NCBI GenBank assembly: GCA_025450555.1
Contig: JANWHF010000192.1
Span: forward strand, 1 to 6,889
Direction: 5' to 3'
Source of the DNA: Tepidisphaeraceae bacterium
GTDB lineage: Bacteria > Planctomycetota > Phycisphaerae > Tepidisphaerales > Tepidisphaeraceae
DNA: 6,889 nucleotides
In this document: one piece after another, positions 1 to 5,492 of the stretch
Numbering within the stretch: the stretch's first letter is position 1
Layout of the letters: every line of letters begins with the position of its first letter
The notes under the pieces: model-generated
What the model was told of the DNA's origin: nothing
Database searches by the model: none
Seen by the model: the letters and a program-made list of their open reading frames with translations, nothing else
Position numbers and translations under genes: made by a program

Positions 1-197
1 CGTGCATCGATCGCCACCATCTGCGTCCAAAGCTGCGGATCGACGCCTGCTGGCGCTTCGCCGGGCGATGCAGCCGCAGGTTGCGTGGCGGGCGGGGCAT
101 CCGCCAATACCAGTTGCGTTGTGAAGATCGCGCAGAGAAGGGCCAACAGGAAGAGCAGATTCAAAGACATTGCGCGAATGTGTGAATTCAACATCAT
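1..197 (-). CDS. Secreted protein, N-terminal fragment (possibly LolA-like)
   Basis: The first 65 codons of a minus-strand gene that runs off the left edge of the window. Seen: two adjacent ATGs (195-197, 192-194), then an in-frame Met10, a hydrophobic stretch (LNLLFLLALLCAIF, about residues 12-25) and a likely signal-peptidase I site after VLA (about residue 32). An Ala/Pro-rich stretch (about 33-52) and the start of a folded domain reading VDPQLWTQMVAIDAR follow. It starts 4 nt after the stop of the ACP-dehydratase gene, so the two are probably co-transcribed. No good Shine-Dalgarno is visible, and Met10 (position 170) would give a more typical signal peptide. Inference: in lipid-tailoring or polyene-type clusters, the gene after an ACP/dehydratase is often an outer-membrane lipoprotein carrier (LolA-like) protein, and the WxxMxxIDAR segment would fit its mature N-terminus. 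The fragment is too short to prove this, and another periplasmic protein is possible. Confidence 0.7.
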   Translation of the reverse strand, partial: MMLNSHIRAMSLNLLFLLALLCAIFTTQLVLADAPPATQPAAASPGEAPAGVDPQLWTQMVAIDA

Positions 198-201
198 GAG
201 G

Positions 202-921
202 TCACGTCGTCGACGCTGGCCGATACAGCGCCAGATTTCCCTGCACGATGATCGAGTCACCGACCTTGGCCGCAACTTGAAATTGCTGCAGCTCCCCCAT
301 CGCCCGAAGCAGCTTCGATTCCAATTGAATATCAACAGGCGGCTTGGCCGGTTGCTGGAAGCGAAGGTCGAGCTGCGCCAGCATGCCGCCTTTGGCTCCC
401 GTTTCCGGGCCGACCAATCCGGATAATTGGGCCAGCGCTTCGCCAACCAGGACGCCGGGAACAATCGGGTTGCCCGGGAAATGTCCGGCAAAAAAAGGCT
501 CTGTACCAGTGAGTGACCAGACGGCAGTGCCCGATTCTCCCGGACGAACTTCGACAATCTTCGATAAAAATCGGAATGGCTCGCGATGCGGCAGCCGATT
601 GAGCAGATCGGTCCACGACGGCGGCGCTGCGGCGGCTGCCGGTGCTGCGCTTCCGGCAGCGAGATTCGCATGCTCTTCCAGATAAGTCGCCAGCGTGGTT
701 ACGTTCTGAAACACTTCCTTGCCGACCGCTTCACTGGGGATCTTAATTCCAAACTGCTTTTCGATGCTGGTCATCAGGAGGAGAATATCCAGCGAATCCA
801 GATCGATCTCGGAGCCAAAGAATGGCATATCGTCCGAAATGGCCATGTCCGGCCCGAGCTTCAAATCCCGGCGCAACAGTGTTTTGACTCGTTCTAACGT
901 TTGCGGTCTTGGCGTGGGCAT
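202..921 (-). CDS. Acyl carrier protein fused to FabZ-like 3-hydroxyacyl-ACP dehydratase
   Basis: A 239-aa two-domain cytoplasmic protein. Residues 1-85 form an acyl carrier protein: the DLDSLD motif carries the Ser43 expected to receive 4'-phosphopantetheine, followed by the usual helix (IEKQFGIKIP). Residues 86-101 are an Ala/Pro-rich linker. Residues about 102-235 are a hot-dog dehydratase of the FabZ/FabA type. It has the family LPHREPF opening, GHFPGNPIVPGVL with catalytic His147, and Glu161 in GEALAQ, at the 14-residue spacing of FabZ. Both active-site residues are therefore present. The expected reaction is dehydration of a 3-hydroxyacyl group to the trans-2-enoyl thioester, with the fused ACP keeping the substrate tethered. 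Ordinary FabZ is about 150 aa and has no ACP, so this is a specialised enzyme, probably of a secondary fatty-acid or polyene pathway and not housekeeping synthesis. The next gene (secreted protein) follows after 4 nt. The start at 921 is chosen because the ACP fold begins directly there; the Shine-Dalgarno is poor. Confidence 0.9.
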   Translation of the reverse strand: MPTPRPQTLERVKTLLRRDLKLGPDMAISDDMPFFGSEIDLDSLDILLLMTSIEKQFGIKIPSEAVGKEVFQNVTTLATYLEEHANLAAGSAAPAAAAAPPSWTDLLNRLPHREPFRFLSKIVEVRPGESGTAVWSLTGTEPFFAGHFPGNPIVPGVLVGEALAQLSGLVGPETGAKGGMLAQLDLRFQQPAKPPVDIQLESKLLRAMGELQQFQVAAKVGDSIIVQGNLALYRPASTT

Positions 922-1154
922 TGGGAATTATGCGAATCAAATGCGAAAAATGGTTACGTCGCGCGTCACAAGAGTGGCCGGAATTGTGAGGATTGTGCTG
1001 CTTTTATCAAGGGAGTCGATGTGATGAAGTTCTATTTATCGGACAATGGCGTCTGGCTGACCGAGGCGGTGCCGGCGGCATTCATTGACTTTCCAAAGTA
1101 AATAAGCGATTTCAATATCACAGGGATGCCAATCGTCAAGTCGAATGCACAGGG
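922..1154. other. Intergenic region between divergent genes
   Basis: A stretch of 233 bases between the minus-strand ACP-dehydratase gene and the plus-strand 117-aa gene. It must hold the promoter of the minus-strand gene. A CATAAT -10-like hexamer lies just upstream of its start on the minus strand, but I find no convincing -35 partner. An imperfect inverted repeat occupies 953-969 (arms GTTACG and CGTCAC, one mismatch, 5-base core). The right half contains the kptA-like remnant (1024-1101) and two copies of a 10-base direct repeat. Confidence 0.5.
1024..1101 (+). pseudogene. kptA: Remnant of RNA 2'-phosphotransferase (KptA/Tpt1), last 25 codons
   Basis: An ATG-started plus-strand frame of 25 codons. 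Its product contains FYLSDNGVWLTEAVP followed by AAFIDF, which matches the conserved extreme C-terminus of KptA/Tpt1 (family pattern F-Y/W-x-S/A-E/D-NGVWLT-x-x-VP-x-x-F/Y-hydrophobic). KptA transfers the 2'-phosphate of a spliced tRNA or RNA junction to NAD and is normally about 180-220 aa. The KptA N-terminal domain and the NAD-binding H, R and R motifs are absent. The open frame continues upstream to about 901, but its translation shows no KptA features, and beyond that lies the ACP gene on the other strand. I read this as a decayed or truncated kptA whose 5' part was deleted when the locus was rearranged. A chance match is unlikely given the run of identical residues, but the piece is short, and a functional micro-ORF cannot be excluded. 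Confidence 0.6.
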
Positions 1155-1157
1155 ATG
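1119..1157 (+). repeat. Direct repeat CACAGGGATG, two copies
   Basis: CACAGGGATG occurs at 1119-1128 and again at 1148-1157, 29 bases apart start to start. The second copy includes the start codon of the 117-aa gene (1155-1157), and the first ends in an out-of-frame ATG. The purine run CAGGG is the only Shine-Dalgarno-like element, but in both copies it touches the ATG, closer than usual. The repeat may be a small local duplication. Confidence 0.5.
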
Positions 1158-1508
1158 AGCAGGACCGCAAAACTATTCCAACGACTCGATGAACTCGAAG
1201 AGGAGTTCCGTCGCCGCGCCGGCGCGCAGCTCCGGCGACGCCTGCACGGCGGATTCTCCATGTTCCTTCTGCGCCTGCATCCGCAATCCTTCGATATCAG
1301 AATCCGCGGCAACGACGAAGACAACGAACTATTCTGGATGGAAAAGGAAATCGCCGCCCTGCGCGCCAAACTTCAACAGCCGATGGATCAATCGCCGGTC
1401 GGGCAGTTTCACAAGCTCTGCGCCGAGGTTGGGGCGGATCGACAAACCGGACTCGGACATGAGTTCAAGCTGATTGGCGAGCTGCTTGATAGCTGGGGCA
1501 TCGAGTAA
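1155..1508 (+). CDS. Hypothetical protein, 117 aa, helical and charged
   Basis: I do not recognise this protein. It has no signal peptide and no membrane segment. Residues 7-32 are strongly charged and helical (FQRLDELEEEFRRR, then an Arg-rich stretch). A hydrophobic, beta-like segment follows at about 34-52 (MFLLRLHPQSFDIRI). Residues 60-75 form another helix (WMEKEIAALRAKLQQ), and the C-terminus ends in ELLDSWGIE. The codon choice (many GCC, CGC, CTC, GAA/GAG, GGC) resembles that of the neighbouring genes, which supports a real gene over antisense noise. A competing minus-strand frame at 1329-1535 is shorter and overlaps the M42 gene. The gene converges with the M42 peptidase gene, with 8 bases between the two stops and no room for a separate terminator. 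A start upstream of 1155 is not excluded, because the frame stays open, but no ATG is available there after the kptA remnant. Confidence 0.6.
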   Translation: MSRTAKLFQRLDELEEEFRRRAGAQLRRRLHGGFSMFLLRLHPQSFDIRIRGNDEDNELFWMEKEIAALRAKLQQPMDQSPVGQFHKLCAEVGADRQTGLGHEFKLIGELLDSWGIE

Positions 1509-1516
1509 TCGCGGTT

Positions 1517-2611
1517 TCAAAGAAGGTGCCGCCATTTGTCAAATCGTTTTTCGATCCGCTGCTTCAACTGGGCATGGCCCGGCGCAAATTCGTGTCCCGT
1601 GCGTGCTACCGCGAGAAACAGCTTGACCATATTCCGCCAGTCATTGAGATCGATGTGCTCGGGGGCGATCTTCTTCTTTGCCTTGTCCATGTTGTGATAG
1701 TTGCCCAGCGCGATGCAGATCGAGGCGGCGGTGAAGCCGTAGGCGTCGTAGACGGTGGCTTCGCAGGTGCCGCCGGGCATCAGGGCGCGCTGATAAGCGA
1801 AGGTGCGATCACGTTTGGCTAGTGCGACTGCGGCTTGCGAGATGAAATACGTCAGAGCAGAATTGAAAATGCTCGTTCGATCGCCGACACGAATGATGGC
1901 CCCATTGCCCTGTGGCGCGTAAGGCTGTGCAGCCGACGTTTCGATGGCGATGAGTCGATCGCTCTTCTTGAGCAACTGCGGCTTCAACGATGCCGCAATC
2001 GCTCCGATGAATCCCTCCTCCTCCGCGCGAGTCAGCAACACCGCAACCGGCGCCTTTGATGGCTTGCGGGAAAGCTCGTCGATCATCGCCAGAGCTGCTG
2101 CCGCGCCGGCAAGGTCATCGCAGACGCGTGAAAGAAACTTGCGGCCGACGACTCGCCCTTCGCCCTGGTCCCACATGCCCGGTAAATCAGTCGCCACCGG
2201 CTGCGCGACGCGCAGCTTTGCACCGCAAGGTCGCTTATCTCCATCGAGATCGACCTGCGTTACGATCGCAGGAATAGCTCGATCTCCATCGAAGAAGCGA
2301 ACCTTCGACCCTTTGAAATAAGAAGCTTCCACTCCGCCGCGAAAATCGGCTCGCAGCGTTCGCGCATCGAGCATTTTCCTGGCGACGAATCCCGGATGAT
2401 CCATGTGCGCAGTGAAGACCCACCGCGGCAATTTCGAACTGCTGCGAAGCTCGATGAGCAGATTGCCCCATCGATCCTGGCTCAGTCGCAGCTTGGGGCG
2501 CTCCCTAACGAATTGCCCAACAAACCGCACGACCGCCTGCTCGGCAAATGGAGCGGTGGGAACGGAGCAAAGCGATTTGAGAATGGAAATCCATTTGCTG
2601 TCGGAAGGCAT
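1517..2611 (-). CDS. M42-family metallopeptidase (glutamyl/deblocking aminopeptidase-like)
   Basis: A 364-aa protein, the usual length for peptidase family M42: cytoplasmic, dinuclear-metal aminopeptidases that form dodecameric tetrahedral particles and trim short peptides. Metal and catalytic motifs visible: TAHMDHPGF with His69 and Asp71; SRVCDDLAG with the bridging Asp165 or Asp166; TRAEEEGFIGA with the general base and metal ligand at Glu197/Glu198; IAIETS with Glu224; GGTCEATVY; and GNYHNMDKAK with the last metal ligand His306. All key ligands appear intact, so an active enzyme is expected. Family members are also annotated as endoglucanases or frv-operon proteins, but the ligand set indicates a peptidase. 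The start at 2611 was preferred to an upstream in-frame ATG at 2713: the extra 34 residues (Ser/Arg-rich, no fold) lie inside the preceding gene, while 2611 has AAGGA 11 bases upstream and begins 7 bases after that gene's stop. It ends convergently with the 117-aa gene. Confidence 0.88.
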   Translation of the reverse strand: MPSDSKWISILKSLCSVPTAPFAEQAVVRFVGQFVRERPKLRLSQDRWGNLLIELRSSSKLPRWVFTAHMDHPGFVARKMLDARTLRADFRGGVEASYFKGSKVRFFDGDRAIPAIVTQVDLDGDKRPCGAKLRVAQPVATDLPGMWDQGEGRVVGRKFLSRVCDDLAGAAAALAMIDELSRKPSKAPVAVLLTRAEEEGFIGAIAASLKPQLLKKSDRLIAIETSAAQPYAPQGNGAIIRVGDRTSIFNSALTYFISQAAVALAKRDRTFAYQRALMPGGTCEATVYDAYGFTAASICIALGNYHNMDKAKKKIAPEHIDLNDWRNMVKLFLAVARTGHEFAPGHAQLKQRIEKRFDKWRHLL

Positions 2612-2618
2612 GAAAGAG

Positions 2619-3227
2619 CTAATCCTTCTGCTTGGCCGCGCCCAGTTCCTTGGCGATCTCGCTGTCGAGTTGATCGAGTTTTCCCAGCTCCTGCTTTTCG
2701 GAAGCCAGGACATCAGCCTGAATCATGCGATCGATCTCCTCGTCGCTGACCAGTTCCTCGCGCGCGGTCGGCGCCGCCCCGGCAATCGCATTCTGCTCCA
2801 TCGAATCCAGAAAAAGCTCCATGCGCTCTTCGATGCTGCCGGCCTGGGCAACCGCCTTTTCCCATTGCGCCTGCGTCTTGGTCAGGTCCATTTCTCCAAA
2901 CACTCGGCCAATTTCCTGGGCCATCAACGTCATGGACTCGGCAAACTGCTGGCTCGCCTGCGCCTGCTGTTGAATCAGCATCGCGTTGCGAATCGACAGG
3001 AGTTGGCGCTCGAGCATCTTCTTGACAGCCGCGGTCTTCTTCAGCGCGCCGCGAATGAACAGATACTGCTGCTCGTCCCCGATCTTGCGGGCATGCTGCG
3101 CGTTCTTGATGAAATCCTCGGCGAACTTCTCCTGCTGGCGGATCGATTTTTCGATCGCCCGCATCCCGCCGCGAATCTTCATCTCGCGCTCGACGCGACG
3201 CTCATCTTTGCTTTTGAACAGGCCCAT
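2619..3227 (-). CDS. ESCRT-III/Snf7-domain-like coiled-coil protein
   Basis: A 202-aa soluble, almost wholly helical protein with no signal peptide. From the start: MGLFKSK and a basic stretch; a first helix (about 11-47) that turns at IGD (49-51); a long second helix (about 52-111) with KK, R and Gln-rich surfaces (IQQQAQASQQFAESM at about 85-99); a break at EMDLTK (112-117); helices at about 118-130 and 132-147 (SIEERMELFLDSMEQ); then an Ala/Pro linker and an acidic tail with DEEIDRMI and LDSEIAKELGAAK. This order, together with the length, basic first helix, acidic tail and MGLFK opening, matches eukaryotic CHMP/Snf7 proteins closely. The ESCRT-III superfamily forms membrane-remodelling polymers and is represented in bacteria mainly by PspA/Vipp1. 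This protein lacks the longer N-terminal amphipathic helix and length of PspA. The assignment is by pattern; no profile search was possible. The second ATG (3227) is chosen over 3230 because the Shine-Dalgarno GGGAG lies only 1 base from the first. The next gene (M42 peptidase) starts 7 bases after the stop. Confidence 0.75.
   Translation of the reverse strand: MGLFKSKDERRVEREMKIRGGMRAIEKSIRQQEKFAEDFIKNAQHARKIGDEQQYLFIRGALKKTAAVKKMLERQLLSIRNAMLIQQQAQASQQFAESMTLMAQEIGRVFGEMDLTKTQAQWEKAVAQAGSIEERMELFLDSMEQNAIAGAAPTAREELVSDEEIDRMIQADVLASEKQELGKLDQLDSEIAKELGAAKQKD
2623..2627 (-). promoter_or_regulatory. Shine-Dalgarno of the M42 peptidase gene
   Basis: AAGGA on the minus strand, inside the last codons of the Snf7-like gene, 11 bases before the ATG at 2611. 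It supports 2611 as the start and suggests translation coupled to that of the upstream gene. Confidence 0.5.
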
Positions 3228-3231
3228 CATG

Positions 3232-3236
3232 CTCCC
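3232..3236 (-). promoter_or_regulatory. Shine-Dalgarno of the Snf7-like gene
   Basis: GGGAG on the minus strand, 1 base before the first ATG (3230) and 4 bases before the second (3227). The spacing favours initiation at the second ATG, giving the family-like N-terminus MGLFK. Confidence 0.6.
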
Positions 3237-3303
3237 GAGGCAAACGCCTGACCAACCGATTCATCTATTGTATCGCAGCTTAATTGTAGGGTGGCCGATG
3301 CGG

Positions 3304-4203
3304 CTATTTTTCCGTCGTGAACTTGTGGCGGGTGAGCCAGATCGCTGCTTCGTGTGGCCAGGTGCTGAGAGCCGGGTCTTTGCCGCCCAAACCAAATCCA
3401 TGTGCGCCGCGCTCGAAGATGTGCAGCTCGACCGGCACATGTTTCTTCACGCAGGCCGCGGCAAACTCGAGGCTGTTCTGCACCGGCACCACCTTATCGT
3501 CCGCCCCATGAACCAGAAAACAGGGCGGCGTTTGGTCTGTCACCTGCTCTTCATTGCTCAGAAGATCGATCAGTTTTGGATCGGGATGATCGCCCAGCAG
3601 ATTCCGCCGCGAACCGGCATGAACGAATGGATCCTTCATCGTGATAACCGGATAAATCAGAATCGCCAGGTTCGGACGCGAGCTGAATCGCTCGACTGGA
3701 TCGGAACTATTGGCATTTCCCTCATCAAAATGTGTGGCGGCGGTTGAAGCCAAGTGACCCCCAGCCGAGAAACCAATGATGCCGACTCGATCGATGGAGA
3801 TGCCCCAGTCATTCACATGCGCGCGAACCGTCCGAATCGCCCGGCTCGCATCGCCCAATTCAACCGGATGATGATACTTCGGCCCAAGCCGATATTTGAG
3901 AACCACGCTGGTGATGCCCAGTGAATTGAGCCATTGCGCAACCGGCTTGCCCTCATGCTCGGCCAATCCGCCATAGCCACCGCCCGGGCAGACGACGAAT
4001 GCCGCGCCTGAACTTTTTACTGTGGGCCGGTACAGCGTGATGGTTGGGATGTCTTTGTCCGAAGTGCCCTGAGCTCCCGGCGCATCGCCGCTCCACAACC
4101 GCAGAACCTGCGGCTCTTGCGATGGAGCATCGGCGGCTTTTGCGAAAGGCACGAGAAGCAGCCCCAAGACACCAAAGATCATGCAGAATCTGAACGATGA
4201 CAT
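3304..4203 (-). CDS. Secreted alpha/beta hydrolase (BD-FAE/acetyl-xylan-esterase-like)
   Basis: A 299-aa exported esterase. Residues 1-23 form a signal peptide (hydrophobic core IFGVLGLLLVPF, cleavage after AKA). The mature part is an alpha/beta hydrolase. It has an oxyanion-hole segment CPGGGYGGL (72-80), the conserved K-Y-R-L stretch after the third strand, nucleophile Ser146 in GFSAGGH, acid Asp236 in HGADDKVVP and catalytic His268 in GAHGFG, so the triad is complete. This GGGY and GFSAGGH combination is typical of the BD-FAE/acetyl-esterase branch, often found with polysaccharide degradation. The natural substrate cannot be told from the sequence; a de-acetylating or feruloyl-ester role is an inference. 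The start is supported by GGAAGG at 4212-4217, 8 bases upstream. It lies 31 bases after the dihydrouridine synthase gene and is followed by a 73-base gap before the Snf7-like gene, so probably all sit in one transcript, though a separate promoter in the gap is possible. Confidence 0.9.
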   Translation of the reverse strand: MSSFRFCMIFGVLGLLLVPFAKAADAPSQEPQVLRLWSGDAPGAQGTSDKDIPTITLYRPTVKSSGAAFVVCPGGGYGGLAEHEGKPVAQWLNSLGITSVVLKYRLGPKYHHPVELGDASRAIRTVRAHVNDWGISIDRVGIIGFSAGGHLASTAATHFDEGNANSSDPVERFSSRPNLAILIYPVITMKDPFVHAGSRRNLLGDHPDPKLIDLLSNEEQVTDQTPPCFLVHGADDKVVPVQNSLEFAAACVKKHVPVELHIFERGAHGFGLGGKDPALSTWPHEAAIWLTRHKFTTEK

Positions 4204-4234
4204 TTCAAATACCTTCCCTCTCTTCTAAACGCTT

Positions 4235-5299
4235 TTACCCGGCCTCAACCAATTCCGTATCTTCGACGGGCAGCGCCTTCCCGACTGCAACATCCTCATC
4301 GTGTTTCAGCCGCCAGTCGAGAAACGCATCGACCAGCGGGTCGAAATCTTCTACCGTTTGCAGCGTCCGGATTCCTTCCTTGAGCATCCGGCAGGGATTC
4401 ATGTGCTTCGCATACCAACTGACGCGCTTGCGGAATTCGACCACTGCAACGCGCGTGTTGCGATATCGGCACAGATTATGGAAATGATTCCGCATCAACT
4501 GGCATTTCTCTTGAATCGAAAGCGGCGGCGGGATGATCCCGGTGGTCAGATAGCTCCAGATATCGCGAAAGATCCAGGGGGCCGAGAGCGCCGCCCGGCC
4601 GATCATGATGCCGGCGCAGCCGGTTTGGTCGATCATGCGTTGCGCATCTTCAGGCGTGCATACGTCACCGTTGCCGACGACAGGAATCTTCTTCACCGCG
4701 GCGACAACCTGCGCGATTCCGTCGAGCCGGGCCTGGCCGCTGAATTTCATTTCGGTGGTTCGGCCATGGATGGTGATGAGTTGAATGCCTGCATCTTCCA
4801 GTCGCGCGGCCAGCGACGGCGCGACGATGCAGGAGTCATCCCAGCCCAGGCGCAACTTTGCGGTCAGAGGCGTATGGCGCAGCGATGCAGCAATTTTGTC
4901 CACCAGGCGCAGGGTTCGCTCCGGATCGCACAGCAGTTTGCTGCCGCCGTCGCGCTTGGTGATCTTGTCCACGGGGCAGCCCATGTTGATGTCGATGACA
5001 TGCGCGCCGCGATCCTCGGCCCAGCGTGCCGCTTCACAAAGACGCTCGACGTCGGATCCATAAAGCTGCATGCACAACGGCGAATCTTCCGGGCAGGTGG
5101 CCGCCAGCTCCATCGATCGACGAGTCTCGCGCAGCACGCCTTCAGGGCAGAGAAGATCGGTGCAGGCCATACCGACGCCGCCACACGACCGCGCGACGAG
5201 GCGATAGCTCAGATCGCAGTAGCCCGCGATCGGGGCAAGTAGAAGATTGGTCGCAAGCCGCACCGGCCCAATCGCCAGCGGCTCAATTATGCGCAACAT
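4235..5299 (-). CDS. dusB: tRNA-dihydrouridine synthase, DusB type
   Basis: A 354-aa FMN enzyme that reduces specific uridines in the tRNA D-loop to dihydrouridine using NADPH. It is a TIM barrel followed by a helical tRNA-binding domain. Seen in order: APIAGYCDLSYR (22-33, the FMN-binding first strand, where most DusB have APMAGVTD); QLYGSD (78-83); NMGCPV with catalytic Cys108; KLRLGWDD with Lys148; TIHGRT with His178; VVGNGDV (207-213) and GIMIGRAAL (230-238), both phosphate-binding for FMN; then the helical domain (about 245-335), including HFHNLCRY and VVEFRKRVSWYAKHM. All motifs are intact and the length is normal. The last roughly 18 residues form an acidic tail without a known role. 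The DusB assignment over DusA or DusC rests on the overall pattern. The start at 5299 gives the normal family N-terminus (IGPVRLATNLLLAPIAG), although its Shine-Dalgarno is weak (GGAG 13 bases upstream). It is the first gene of the minus-strand unit that continues to the M42 peptidase. Confidence 0.95.
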   Translation of the reverse strand: MLRIIEPLAIGPVRLATNLLLAPIAGYCDLSYRLVARSCGGVGMACTDLLCPEGVLRETRRSMELAATCPEDSPLCMQLYGSDVERLCEAARWAEDRGAHVIDINMGCPVDKITKRDGGSKLLCDPERTLRLVDKIAASLRHTPLTAKLRLGWDDSCIVAPSLAARLEDAGIQLITIHGRTTEMKFSGQARLDGIAQVVAAVKKIPVVGNGDVCTPEDAQRMIDQTGCAGIMIGRAALSAPWIFRDIWSYLTTGIIPPPLSIQEKCQLMRNHFHNLCRYRNTRVAVVEFRKRVSWYAKHMNPCRMLKEGIRTLQTVEDFDPLVDAFLDWRLKHDEDVAVGKALPVEDTELVEAG

Positions 5300-5388
5300 G
5301 AATGATCACCGTCTCCAACAAAGTTCGCATATTAGCGTAGTCATTCGTCCGACAAAATGGGTCGGAAATAGAAGCGGCGTCAAAAGCC
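5300..5388. promoter_or_regulatory. Leader region of the dus unit
   Basis: This is the only space between the hairpin at 5389-5470 and the DusB start, so a promoter for the minus-strand unit would be expected here. I see no clear -35/-10 pair. A TTTT run directly after the hairpin, read on the minus strand, suggests that transcription from the right may end here. Confidence 0.3.
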
Positions 5389-5470
5389 AAGTTTAGCCGC
5401 CAAGCGCTAGCGGAGCGCTTTCTGACTAGCGCACACAAAGCGCTCCGCTGTCGCGTCGCGGCTAAACCTT
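5389..5470. repeat. Long imperfect hairpin with GTTTAGCCGC/GCGGCTAAAC ends; possible terminator
   Basis: An inverted repeat of 82 bases. The outer stem is 10 perfect pairs (GTTTAGCCGC 5391-5400 with 5458-5467). The inner stem is 12 perfect pairs (AGCGGAGCGCTT 5409-5420 with 5438-5449). Between them lies an 8-by-8 internal bulge (5401-5408 against 5450-5457), and the loop is 17 bases. A competing hairpin exists within the left arm: AAGCGCT (5402-5408) with AGCGCTT (5414-5420). It lies 22 bases after the stop of the HprK-like gene. On the minus strand the stem is followed by GGCTTTTG, so it could act as a weak intrinsic terminator for that gene. I recall similar GCTAAAC-ended elements recurring in planctomycete intergenic regions, but cannot verify this here; a dispersed REP/MITE-like repeat is therefore also possible. 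Confidence 0.75.
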
Positions 5471-5492
5471 GCTTCTAAAAAAGACCGGAAAG

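Noticed and set aside
901..1023. Upstream part of the 66-codon plus-strand frame that ends at 1101
   Set aside because: Its translation shows no KptA similarity and begins inside the ACP gene. Only the last 25 codons carry a recognisable signature.
2612..2713. Longer N-terminus for the M42 peptidase (398 aa)
   Set aside because: The added 34 residues lie inside the preceding gene, are Ser/Arg-rich without structure, and are not part of the family. A better-placed ATG and Shine-Dalgarno exist at 2611.
2619..3227. PspA/Vipp1 identity for the Snf7-like protein
   Set aside because: It is shorter than typical PspA/Vipp1, lacks their long N-terminal amphipathic helix, and has an acidic tail more like CHMP proteins. 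A distant relationship within the superfamily is still expected.
2403..3251. Open plus-strand frame of about 280 codons
   Set aside because: It is antisense to the Snf7-like gene and the start of the M42 gene, both of which have clear family features. The translation is Leu/Arg-rich with no motif, as expected of a shadow frame in GC-rich DNA.
2986..3747. Open plus-strand frame of about 250 codons
   Set aside because: It spans the antisense of two minus-strand genes and the gap between them, with no recognisable domain.
4301..5242. Open plus-strand frame of about 310 codons
   Set aside because: It is antisense to dusB, whose motifs are all intact. The product is Arg/His-rich and resembles nothing.
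5300..5492. CRISPR array or tRNA in the gap with repeated AGCGCT words
   Set aside because: The repeated words form one nested inverted repeat, with no regular direct-repeat and spacer units and no tRNA cloverleaf or T-loop consensus.
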